NCBI RefSeq assembly: GCF_010435915.1 | Contig: NZ_JAAFZH010000019.1 | Span: 62,001-126,000 of the forward strand | DNA: 64,000 bases | Source: Spirosoma terrae | GTDB taxonomy: Bacteria > Bacteroidota > Bacteroidia > Cytophagales > Spirosomataceae | Reading direction: 5' to 3' | Shown: positions 26,256 through 34,292 of the stretch, in pieces | How positions within the stretch are numbered: position 1 is the first letter of the stretch | Layout of the letters: every line of letters begins with the position of its first letter | Notes under the pieces: model-generated | Seen by the model: only the letters and a program-made list of their open reading frames with translations | Databases searched by the model: none | Told to the model about the DNA's origin: nothing | Position numbers and translations under genes: made by a program

Positions 26256-27679
26256 TTTAATGCCGGAACGGATTTTTCAAACCTGGCAAAGCGCTTCTGT
26301 AAATCAGTGATTATAGCCTTTTTTAGCCCATCTTCTTTAATAAAACTATAGTCGATACTATTGACTACAAATTTCTTAATATCTGTATACGAAATTTCCT
26401 TATAACGCTTCGCCAGGAGCACAAACTGATCCGTTAAATTAGTACGTAATACACCAGCATCATCGCTACTGATTACGATCGGTACGTTAAAATTTTTGTA
26501 TAAACTAATGGGGTGCTTGTCGTCCTTTACTTTTAAAATAAATTCATTGCTAAACAGATTGATTTCAACGGCAATTTTATGCTGACTCATATACCGCAGC
26601 AGCTCATAGGAATTCGTCTCGTAGGGTATATCTACACCGTGACCAATTCGGCTGGCACCGGCCACCTTAACAGCAGCATCAATATGCCAGGTTAATTCTT
26701 CGGGTTTAACCATTCCTAAGGCTAATTCACCGGCATGCAACGTAATTTTCACACTGGGATATTTAGCATGACAATACTTGAACATTACCATGTGCAACCA
26801 GTAATCGTTCAGCGCAATTTCGTTGTCTTCCGGGGCTGCCAGGTTCACACCAACAACCAGAGGACTATTGGCAGCCGATTCAAACGCGGCAATCATGCTT
26901 TTAAACAGCTCGATGGGCTCAATCGTACGTATTACGTAGCTCTGATAACGTAGCGTAAATTGTTCATCATCAATTTTTAATTCGTTGTGAAGTTTTTCGA
27001 GTGTCTCTTTATTAAATTGTATTGCACATTCCCGAATTCCTCTGCCCTGAATGGTCTGGTAAAGCGAGTCTAATAATACCAGGCAGGTAGCTGTATCGTT
27101 TCGTGCTTGCTGGCTCCGTAAAACGCTGGCGTATTTTGTTAAATCATCCAGATTTTTCGGGCAGGGAACGCCCACAAAAATCGTCTCGATATAACTCACA
27201 TTTTCCTTCTTCGCCCGATTTTTTATCTCCAATAACCCCTTATCGACTTCGGCCCGGCTGACAATACCAAAATTCGAAAACGTTTCAAAAAATAATTTGT
27301 CGGATGGATAATCAACATGGTTGTAGTCTTTTACAGACCATTTCTGAAATAATTTCTGTCGATAGTCGGGTAATAACCCTTCAGCTTTTAGCGCAGAAAA
27401 ATTAACCCAGTCCGTTCCTTCGTTTTTTTTATCAGAAACTTTTAGCGTTTTCGTATTGATAAAATAATCATGTTTAATAACGTAGTCAATATAGGTTTCT
27501 GCATAGATCGACCCATTATAATGGGGATGAAGGTCGCCACCTTTGGGCATCTGTGAAAAGAATGCCGTTAATAAAGCATGATTATCCCGAATCGTTTCAA
27601 AATAGCGATTAACGTCCTGGGAAAAACTGGCTACGCTCGTTGTTAGTACTAAAAGAGAAAGGAGTACTCGTATAATCAT
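26252..27679 (-). CDS. Secreted adenosine deaminase family protein (ADGF-like)
   Basis: 475 residues with signal peptide MIIRVLLSLLVLTTSVASFS. Amidohydrolase zinc site: MPKGGDLHPHYNGS with H51 and H53, ITLHAGE, RIGHGVD and the SSDDAGV segment (equivalent of the STDDP motif). The length, above the 330-350 aa of cytosolic Add, and the export signal resemble the secreted CECR1/ADGF group. It likely deaminates extracellular or periplasmic adenosine-type nucleosides for scavenging. Convergent with the MlrC gene; its 5' flank carries four copies of GCTACGT/ACGTAGC. Confidence 0.9.
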   Translation of the reverse strand: MIIRVLLSLLVLTTSVASFSQDVNRYFETIRDNHALLTAFFSQMPKGGDLHPHYNGSIYAETYIDYVIKHDYFINTKTLKVSDKKNEGTDWVNFSALKAEGLLPDYRQKLFQKWSVKDYNHVDYPSDKLFFETFSNFGIVSRAEVDKGLLEIKNRAKKENVSYIETIFVGVPCPKNLDDLTKYASVLRSQQARNDTATCLVLLDSLYQTIQGRGIRECAIQFNKETLEKLHNELKIDDEQFTLRYQSYVIRTIEPIELFKSMIAAFESAANSPLVVGVNLAAPEDNEIALNDYWLHMVMFKYCHAKYPSVKITLHAGELALGMVKPEELTWHIDAAVKVAGASRIGHGVDIPYETNSYELLRYMSQHKIAVEINLFSNEFILKVKDDKHPISLYKNFNVPIVISSDDAGVLRTNLTDQFVLLAKRYKEISYTDIKKFVVNSIDYSFIKEDGLKKAIITDLQKRFARFEKSVPALK

Positions 27680-27691
27680 GATTCTGAATTA

Positions 27692-27882
27692 GCTACGTCT
27701 GCCCTTGTCCAGCGGCTGGTAAACGACGACCTGGCCGCTGAACGATGAAGTTAGCAACGCATCAATAACCTGCTTAGTTGCTACGTGTTTGTTTACACAA
27801 AGATGGCAAAACAGGTCTAAAACGTAGCAGGTCGACGTAATGATTGTTAATCCTGGTAGCTAACGTAGTGATTGTACGTAGC
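27692..27882. repeat. Cluster of four GCTACGT/ACGTAGC heptamers in intergenic DNA
   Basis: Copies at 27692-27698, 27780-27786, 27822-27828 and 27876-27882 between the adenosine deaminase start and the next gene. The heptamer is over-represented across the window; see findings. Confidence 0.6.
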
Positions 27883-27900
27883 CTCATCTCCCGACTTATA

Positions 27901-28896
27901 CTAAACAATACGTACCACTGCTCTACCCTGCATCTGGCCTTTGAGTATGGTTTGAATGGCATCAGGCAACTCGGCCAGACTGATGTCGTGGGTCAGTGAC
28001 GCCAATGAATCAGGCTTCCAGTCATCGGCAAGATGCTGCCAGATAGCGGTTCGATGGTCGATAGGGTATTCAACCGAATCGATACCGACGAGCTGAATTC
28101 CCCGGAGAATGAAAGGAAAAACAGTAAGTGGCAAATCGCCACTATTGACCATGCCACAGCAGGTTACGGTTCCGCCATAATTTGTGCTCTTGATAAGCGT
28201 AGCGAGTATGGAGCCCCCCACGGTATCGATAGCCCCCGCAAAACGGGGTTTAAGCAGGGCCTTCCCCGACGTATCGTCCAGCTCTGAGCGCGGAATAATG
28301 TCCGTTGCGCCCAGTGAGGTGAGGAAATCGTGCGCTTCTGGTTTGCCGCTAACGGCTGTAACGGAATAGCCCAACCGGTGCAAAATACCTATGGCCACCG
28401 AGCCCACACCACCCGTTGCTCCCGTAACCACGATGGGCCCCTGATCGGGTGTAACCCCATTTTTTAGCAGGGCAGCCACGCTGATACCCGCCGTAAATCC
28501 TGCCGTTCCATAGATCATGCTCTCCCGTAAGCTTAACTGATCTGGTTTCCGAACGATCCAGGAGGCTGGTACCCGAATGTAGTCGGCAAAACCGCCACTG
28601 GTGTTCATGCCCAGATCAAAACCAGTCACAATAACCTCATCGCCCGGCTTCCATCGATCTGTCGACGACCATTCAACCACCCCAGCGGCATCAATACCCG
28701 GTGTGTGCGGATAATGACGCGTAACGCCTTTATTACCAGAAGCGGACAACGCATCTTTGTAGTTCAATGATGAATAATGAACTCGAATTAATACGTCACC
28801 CGCCGGTAATTCACTGATAGTCTTCGTAGAAAGCGTTGCCGTATATGCCCCCGAATCATTGGCAGAAACGACTAAACCGTTGAACGTCTTATCCAT
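27901..28896 (-). CDS. YhdH/YhfP family quinone oxidoreductase (acrylyl-CoA reductase-like)
   Basis: The frame opens at 28956, but MDKTFNGLVVSANDSGAYTA from ATG 28896 is the family start (331 residues). GroES-like N-terminal part (VLIRVHYSSLNYKDALSASG, HTPGIDAAGVV), then Rossmann motif VTGATGGVGSVAIGIL. The combination with TGFDLGMNTSGGFADYIRVP is diagnostic for YhdH/AcuI, an NADPH-dependent acrylyl-CoA reductase in characterised cases. No catalytic zinc ligands are seen. It is 80 bp downstream of a second MDR gene and may share its transcript. Confidence 0.9.
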   Translation of the reverse strand: MDKTFNGLVVSANDSGAYTATLSTKTISELPAGDVLIRVHYSSLNYKDALSASGNKGVTRHYPHTPGIDAAGVVEWSSTDRWKPGDEVIVTGFDLGMNTSGGFADYIRVPASWIVRKPDQLSLRESMIYGTAGFTAGISVAALLKNGVTPDQGPIVVTGATGGVGSVAIGILHRLGYSVTAVSGKPEAHDFLTSLGATDIIPRSELDDTSGKALLKPRFAGAIDTVGGSILATLIKSTNYGGTVTCCGMVNSGDLPLTVFPFILRGIQLVGIDSVEYPIDHRTAIWQHLADDWKPDSLASLTHDISLAELPDAIQTILKGQMQGRAVVRIV

Positions 28897-28976
28897 ATCG
28901 ATTGATTTGCAGTAAAAAGCTGGATGCTGACGGAGCTTTACCAGCTCATCGAGCACCCAGATTCTATTTTCTCGTT

Positions 28977-29924
28977 TTAGGCATTAAGTTTCACCACTAA
29001 TTTACCTCTTGTTTTGCCTGTTTCCTGCTGGCTATGCGCTGCTGGCATATCACTAAAATCGTAAATCGTTGATACATGCGCTTTAACAGTACCATCACCT
29101 AGCCAGGTAGCAATCTGCTTCATATCATCTCCGTTTGACTGAACCAGAAAGAAAAACGCATTGACTCCCTTTTCCTGCGCCTGAGCCATCAACTCCTCTG
29201 ATATACCCGTTGGAATACTAATGACGGTACCGCCCGGTTTTACTACGTGAAGCGAACGGGAAATGTTTTCGCCACCAACCAAATCAAGCACGACATCAAC
29301 CTCCGACACGACGTTCTCCAGCTTCTGCGCTGCGTAATCGATATGCTCATCCGCTCCCAGGGCCAGCACAAACTCTTTGTTGGAGGCCGAGGATGTTCCT
29401 ATTACGTAGGCGCCCAAGTGTTTGGCAATTTGTACGGCAAAGTGCCCTACGCCACCAGCCGCGGCATGAATTAACACCTTCTGGCCAGCCTGTAGCGGGG
29501 CTTTATGGGTAAACGCCTGATAAGCTGTAAGCGCTGCCAATGTTGAAGCGGCTGCCTCGTCAAATGAGCAGTTTTCCGGCTTACGAGCCAGTTGACTGGC
29601 AGGGGCCGCTACGTATTCGGCATAAGCTTTCCCATGCCCCGGAAAATTAACCATGCCGAATACATCATCACCAACGGCGAAATCAGTTACGTCTGAACCG
29701 ATTTCGACAATAGTACCGGCTATATCCCAGCCCAAAATCAACGGTGCCTCCGTACGTAGTCGCCCAAAAATACCTTTGCCGGCTCTGGTTTTCACATCAA
29801 CGGGGTTGATACTGATCGCTTTGACCTGAATTAACACCTCGTCGGACTGGATTAGGGGCTTTGGCAGGTCGGTATAAACGAGTTGGTCTACGCTACCAGG
29901 TTCATGTAGTACAATAGCTTGCAT
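28977..29924 (-). CDS. NADP-dependent MDR oxidoreductase (quinone reductase-like)
   Basis: From ATG 29924 (MQAIVLHEPGSVDQLVY) 315 residues; the frame opens 8 codons earlier. GroES-like domain (ISINPVDVKTRAGKG, ILGWDIAGTIVEIG), Rossmann block VLIHAAAGGVGHFAVQIAKH and C-terminal GKLVVKLNA. This fits the zinc-free quinone oxidoreductase subgroup. A divergent AraC gene starts 88 bp away, with a perfect -7 element facing each way, so the regulator probably controls this reductase. Confidence 0.9.
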   Translation of the reverse strand: MQAIVLHEPGSVDQLVYTDLPKPLIQSDEVLIQVKAISINPVDVKTRAGKGIFGRLRTEAPLILGWDIAGTIVEIGSDVTDFAVGDDVFGMVNFPGHGKAYAEYVAAPASQLARKPENCSFDEAAASTLAALTAYQAFTHKAPLQAGQKVLIHAAAGGVGHFAVQIAKHLGAYVIGTSSASNKEFVLALGADEHIDYAAQKLENVVSEVDVVLDLVGGENISRSLHVVKPGGTVISIPTGISEELMAQAQEKGVNAFFFLVQSNGDDMKQIATWLGDGTVKAHVSTIYDFSDMPAAHSQQETGKTRGKLVVKLNA

Positions 29925-29945
29925 CTTATTTCTTTTTAAGTGACG

Positions 29946-29953
29946 CAAAACTA
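29946..29953 (-). promoter_or_regulatory. Predicted -7 element of the MDR reductase gene
   Basis: Minus strand TAGTTTTG, an exact TAnnTTTG match, 21 bp before ATG 29924. Confidence 0.5.
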
Positions 29954-29999
29954 TACCCCTTTACCCACTATAACCTGGTACAATTTTTCTCAAATTCGG

Positions 30000-30007
30000 T
30001 ACATTTG
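30000..30007 (+). promoter_or_regulatory. Predicted -7 element of AraC (30013)
   Basis: TACATTTG, exact match, only 5 bp before the ATG. If used, the mRNA would be leaderless or nearly so. Confidence 0.5.
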
Positions 30008-30012
30008 CAGCT

Positions 30013-30909
30013 ATGAAACGAGAAAGCCTGCACGAACCCTTTGAAGTGGTTTTTAAAACCATCGATGAATGTCCCAAGTCTGAACATCAGCACATGTTCT
30101 TCGAGCTGGTCTATATTCTATCGGGTACAGGGATTCAGTGTATCAATCAAAACAAATTTCCGTATAGGGCCGGGCATATGTTTCTGATTACGCCAGAGGA
30201 TTGTCATTCGTTTGAGATCAAAACCACTACCGAGTTTTTCTTTCTGCGCTTCAGCGATATTTACATTCAATCCAACAGCTTACAGACTCCTGATATTCAA
30301 CGCTTAGAATTTATTCTTCAGAACGCCAACCATCAGCCAGGCTGTATTTTACGACATCAGCCAGATAAGCAGCTTGTACAACCGATCGTGGAAGCGATTC
30401 ATCGTGAATACGCCAATCGCGACCTGTATAACAAGGAGTTAATAGCACAACTGGTGAATACCCTGATTGTAGTGGTAGCCCGTAATATTGCTCGTTATAT
30501 GCCCGAGCACGTGAGTGCACACACGGATGAACGGGCCCTCGATATACTGAACTACATCCAGAATAACATTTATAATCCCGACAAAATCCGGGTGGAGGCC
30601 GTTAGTCAGCACTTTGGCATTTCGGAAACGTATCTGGGTCGGTACTTTAAAAAGCATACCGACGAGACTCTACAGCAATACATTGCCAATTATCGCACTA
30701 AGCTGATCGAGGCCCGGCTGATTCATAGCGATATGCGTATGAATGAAATAGCAGCCGAATTAGGATTCACCGACGAAAGTCACCTGAATAAGTTTTTCAG
30801 AAAGCAGCGTGGATTGAGTCCAACGGTTTTCCGCAAACAGAACGTTGGCATCTATAATCGGCTGAAAACAGTAGAATCGGTCGATGGAGCCTGCCCCGTT
30901 TTTTCATAA
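30013..30909 (+). CDS. AraC-family transcriptional regulator
   Basis: 298 residues. N-terminal AraC-type cupin (EHQHMFFELVYILSGTGIQC, GHMFLITPEDCHSFE) and C-terminal tandem HTH (IRVEAVSQHFGISETYLGRY, MRMNEIAAELGFTDESHLNK). It is divergent from the MDR reductase and yhdH genes, its likely targets. The final 6 bp overlap the end of the convergent MFS gene (stop codons TCATAA shared on both strands). Confidence 0.93.
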   Translation: MKRESLHEPFEVVFKTIDECPKSEHQHMFFELVYILSGTGIQCINQNKFPYRAGHMFLITPEDCHSFEIKTTTEFFFLRFSDIYIQSNSLQTPDIQRLEFILQNANHQPGCILRHQPDKQLVQPIVEAIHREYANRDLYNKELIAQLVNTLIVVVARNIARYMPEHVSAHTDERALDILNYIQNNIYNPDKIRVEAVSQHFGISETYLGRYFKKHTDETLQQYIANYRTKLIEARLIHSDMRMNEIAAELGFTDESHLNKFFRKQRGLSPTVFRKQNVGIYNRLKTVESVDGACPVFS

Positions 30910-32238
30910 TCGGTCGGCCAGTTCCCCTTCCATTTCATCCTCTCCAATTTTTACGCGCTCCACTTTCCCGACCAGGAAAATATACGAGCAGGCACCAATA
31001 AAGCCCAGCGCGCCAATAAAGACGAGTGCCGGTTGAAAATTGCCGCCTTTGGCCAGGTAGCCAATCACAATCGGAACCACGATCGACGCCAGATTACCCA
31101 TAAAATTAAAAACGCCCCCCGTTAGGCCAATCAGGTGTTTTGGTGATAGAATGGACACGAATACCCAGGATATCAACGCCATTCCAGAACCAAAAAAGGC
31201 CAGCGCCAGAAAGAAAATAATGAACGTAGTGTCGTTGGTATAGTTAGCGCCAATGATACTGACCGATAAGAGCAGGCCGATAATAATGGGCGTTTTACGG
31301 GCCATGCCTACCGACCGGCCGCGCTTTACCAGCGAATCAGACACAAAGCCGGACAGCAACAAGCCAGCACAGGCAGCCAGAAACGGAACCGATGCCAGAT
31401 AACCCGATTTAATAAAATCCATGCCCCGATACGTAACCAGATACGTCGGAAACCAGGTCAGGAAAAACCACAACGTAGCATTGACGGCAAACTGACCGAT
31501 ATAAACGCCCCAGAGCGTTCGACTCGAAAAAACCTGTTTCAGGTTTTTCCAGCTCCAGGCCGACGGCTGGTTCGTACCCGATTTTTTGCCTCGAAAAAGC
31601 CCTCCCCCTTCTTCAATGTAGTCGAGTTCAGCGTCGTTCACCCGTGGGTGATCCAGTGGGTCGCGGTAAAACAGGTACCAGACCACGCCCCAGATCAGAC
31701 CAACGAGTCCGGTTCCTATAAATAATCCTTTCCAGCCAGCGTAGTACTGAACGTTAACTAGCACCGGGGTCAAAAAAGCGAGACCAATAAACTGCCCTGA
31801 TACGTACAACGCGATGGCCGAAGCCCGTTCGTGGTCAGGAAACCAGCTGGTTACGATCCGGTTATTGATTGGATACGAAGGTGCTTCAAAAGCACCAGTG
31901 GCTAATCGAAGCGAAAACAAACTGGCAAACCCTCTCACAAATCCCTGACCAACAGTAGCGATCGACCAGGTAATCAGGCAGAATGCATACAGCACCCGTG
32001 GCCCAAAACGGTCGGCAATTAAGCCACCCGGAATCTGCAACAGGGCATAGGTCCACCCAAACGCCGAAAATATCAACCCTAATTCAACCGACGATAAACC
32101 CAGATCTTTACTAATTGTAGCGCCAGCCACGGAAATATTGCTCCGATCCAGATAGTTGATAACGACATTCACGAACACGAGCGCTAACATGCCGTATCGA
32201 ACGCTGGTACGTTGCGTCTTTTTAGGTAATTGCTCCAT
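30904..32238 (-). CDS. MFS transporter, anion:cation symporter type (sugar acid uptake)
   Basis: 444 residues, 12 predicted helices. The N-terminal block NVVINYLDRSNISVAGATIS and PGGLIADRFGPR are typical of the ACS group (hexuronate, galactonate and glucarate carriers). The sequence RTPIIIGLLLS after helix 7-8 loops also fits. It is the last gene of a minus-strand set with an SDR, a sugar isomerase-like protein and a PVC dehydrogenase, so uptake of a sugar acid is the best guess. Precise substrate unknown. Confidence 0.88.
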   Translation of the reverse strand: MEQLPKKTQRTSVRYGMLALVFVNVVINYLDRSNISVAGATISKDLGLSSVELGLIFSAFGWTYALLQIPGGLIADRFGPRVLYAFCLITWSIATVGQGFVRGFASLFSLRLATGAFEAPSYPINNRIVTSWFPDHERASAIALYVSGQFIGLAFLTPVLVNVQYYAGWKGLFIGTGLVGLIWGVVWYLFYRDPLDHPRVNDAELDYIEEGGGLFRGKKSGTNQPSAWSWKNLKQVFSSRTLWGVYIGQFAVNATLWFFLTWFPTYLVTYRGMDFIKSGYLASVPFLAACAGLLLSGFVSDSLVKRGRSVGMARKTPIIIGLLLSVSIIGANYTNDTTFIIFFLALAFFGSGMALISWVFVSILSPKHLIGLTGGVFNFMGNLASIVVPIVIGYLAKGGNFQPALVFIGALGFIGACSYIFLVGKVERVKIGEDEMEGELADRL

Positions 32239-32300
32239 AGGGTGAGGGTTGGTTTAGGGCTCTGCTATCAACGGGTTTTACGGGAGAGGTATTCGACCGA

Positions 32301-33086
32301 TTATTTGGCAGTCCAGCCGCCATCAACAGTTAACATCGAGCCGACCATATAACTTCCGGCATCGCTGGCCAGAAAAATGGCAGCCCCCTGAATCTCCCGC
32401 AGATGCCCCCAACGTCCCAGGGCAGTTGCGCCGACCACAAAGTTTTTGGCTTCATCGGTGTGGGCAATGGGTATATTCATTTCCGTTAGAAAAGGCCCTG
32501 GACAAATAGCGTTGACATTAATATTGAACGGAGCCATTTCCAGCGCCAGCGCGCGGGTCATCTGTACGACGGCTCCCTTACTGGCCGTGTAGGGCGTCCG
32601 GTTCGACAAACCGACCAAACCAAGCGTACTGGCCAGGTTGATGATACTTCCTTTTCCGCGTTGTTTCATATGCGGAATTACGGCCCGACAGCATAACCAG
32701 GTACCATTCACATTCACGTCCAGCACTTTAGTAAAATCGTCGGGGGTAATCTCATCAATAGCTCCCCGGATATTGATACCCGCACTATTGATCAGAATAT
32801 CGATCTGGCCGAACTCGTCCAGCGCAGCCCTAACCATGGCTTCTGTTTCTTCTTGCTGGGTAATATCGGCTTTGAAAGCAATCGCTTTTACACCAAAATC
32901 GCGCGTCAGTTCCTGCGCAGCGGCTAGTCCTTCTTCGGCATTCCGATTGACCAGCATAATGGTAGCCCCCGCCGACGCCAGACCAGCGGCCATTGCCAGA
33001 CCTAACCCCTTCGAACCGCCCGTAATGATGGCAACCCGACCTCTCAGATCAAATTGTTTTATTCCTGGTAGTGTTTCTCTTTGCAT
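32301..33086 (-). CDS. SDR oxidoreductase (gluconate 5-dehydrogenase-like)
   Basis: 261 residues. TGGSKGLGLAMA near residue 22, NSAGIN, catalytic YTASKGA, C-terminal GSMLTVDGGWTAK. The motif set resembles gluconate 5-dehydrogenase and 2-deoxy-gluconate dehydrogenases, consistent with the adjacent ACS-type transporter. NAD(P)-dependent interconversion of a keto-sugar acid is inferred. It sits 62 bp upstream of the transporter start and 65 bp after the sugar isomerase-like gene. Confidence 0.88.
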   Translation of the reverse strand: MQRETLPGIKQFDLRGRVAIITGGSKGLGLAMAAGLASAGATIMLVNRNAEEGLAAAQELTRDFGVKAIAFKADITQQEETEAMVRAALDEFGQIDILINSAGINIRGAIDEITPDDFTKVLDVNVNGTWLCCRAVIPHMKQRGKGSIINLASTLGLVGLSNRTPYTASKGAVVQMTRALALEMAPFNINVNAICPGPFLTEMNIPIAHTDEAKNFVVGATALGRWGHLREIQGAAIFLASDAGSYMVGSMLTVDGGWTAK

Positions 33087-33150
33087 CTAATTTCAGTTTT
33101 GCCAGCCAACGGTACGTTGCTACGTCGTTAGGCGATCGATCAGTGACCGG

Positions 33151-34209
33151 CTATTTCATTCCAATTTTATTCTTGCTGTAGGAAAGGCAGGCAACGATGT
33201 TCTCGTTTTCTTCCGCCAGTCGTTCTTCTGAAGATAACTGGGCTACCCGTGGTAATGGATTTTTCGCTTTATGCTGCCTGACCATCCGAAGGGTTCGCAC
33301 CAGATCAGTTGCGGGTACGTCCGCGAAGGTCGACCAGTACTCATTTTTCAGACAGGGTATTTCCAATGGATCGCGGGTAATCATTTCCAGATTGAACGTA
33401 ACGGACGGGTTGTGTTTTTTACACAACGCTATCATCGCAGGTAAATCCAGAATACCCTGACCCAACGGCACTTCCGACAACAAAAACCCATCGGGATACT
33501 CGTCAACCCCCATATCTTTAATGTGGGTCGTGAATACATACGGCGACAAAGTCTGTGCAACCGTCATTGGATCTTCCAGCAGCGATATGCTATTCCCAAA
33601 GTCCAACGTAACGCCGATCCATTCGCTATTGATTTGTTTCAGCAGCGTGACCAACTCGTTCGCCCGCCAGTCTTTGTGGTTTTCTACGGCCAGCTTCACC
33701 TTATATTGTCGAACAACAGGTTCGGCAAGACGTAGCGAACTCAAGGCATTCTGGGTCAGCTGTTTGAACTCATCTACAGAATGATAGGTCTCATACCGCC
33801 GACCCGATGAGCAAACGGCTCGCAACACCTGGGCTCCGGCTTCGCTGGCATTTTTCACTTCCTGTTCAAACCGGGCTACGTCGTCCGCTTTTTTAGGCAA
33901 GCCAATCGATCCTTCCAGGTATAATCCCAGCTGTTCGCGTTTGGCACGAACGTTCCTGGCAAAATCGGTCGACCAGCCATTTACAACGGTTTGTATGCCA
34001 CCTGCCCCTAGTTGCCGACAATGGTCCAGTAAATCAAGGGCATTCGTAAAACCCGGATAATTTTTGCTGGGTGTTTTCGAATTCCAACGACTTGCGTACG
34101 AATGCACCACGATTCCCATGCCCGCGTCTTTGTACAGATCAGGAATAGTCGGTAAGGCAAAAACCATTGCCCCCGCAGCCGATTTATGAAGAAACTCTCG
34201 TCGATCCAT
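33151..34209 (-). CDS. Tat-signal sugar phosphate isomerase/epimerase-like TIM barrel
   Basis: 352 residues. N-terminus MDRREFLHKSAAGAMVFALP is a twin-arginine-type signal. The rest is an AP-endonuclease-2/xylose isomerase-like TIM barrel: VHSYASRW, GAGGIQTVV, KLAVENHKDW with E on a strand end, VTLDFGNS, FTTHIKDM, FNLEMITR. Metal-binding E/D/H positions are present. Such exported Bacteroidota enzymes act on sugars in keto-sugar pathways. Upstream lies a hairpin-forming repeat that touches its start codon. Confidence 0.88.
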   Translation of the reverse strand: MDRREFLHKSAAGAMVFALPTIPDLYKDAGMGIVVHSYASRWNSKTPSKNYPGFTNALDLLDHCRQLGAGGIQTVVNGWSTDFARNVRAKREQLGLYLEGSIGLPKKADDVARFEQEVKNASEAGAQVLRAVCSSGRRYETYHSVDEFKQLTQNALSSLRLAEPVVRQYKVKLAVENHKDWRANELVTLLKQINSEWIGVTLDFGNSISLLEDPMTVAQTLSPYVFTTHIKDMGVDEYPDGFLLSEVPLGQGILDLPAMIALCKKHNPSVTFNLEMITRDPLEIPCLKNEYWSTFADVPATDLVRTLRMVRQHKAKNPLPRVAQLSSEERLAEENENIVACLSYSKNKIGMK

Positions 34210-34211
34210 AT

Positions 34212-34292
34212 TAAATAGTTTTCAGTTTATAGTTTTCAGTTTATGGTTTATGGCGTCAGCCACTATAAACCATAAACTGAAAACCATAAACT
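34212..34292. repeat. Inverted-repeat element, copy A
   Basis: Arms of about 30 bp (34224-34253 and the opposing segment up to about 34292) match with two mismatches and are built from TTTATGG/TTTTCAG words. It fills the gap between two co-directional genes; its right end supplies the TAG stop of the PVC dehydrogenase gene. Related to copy B at 42184-42419. Confidence 0.8.
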
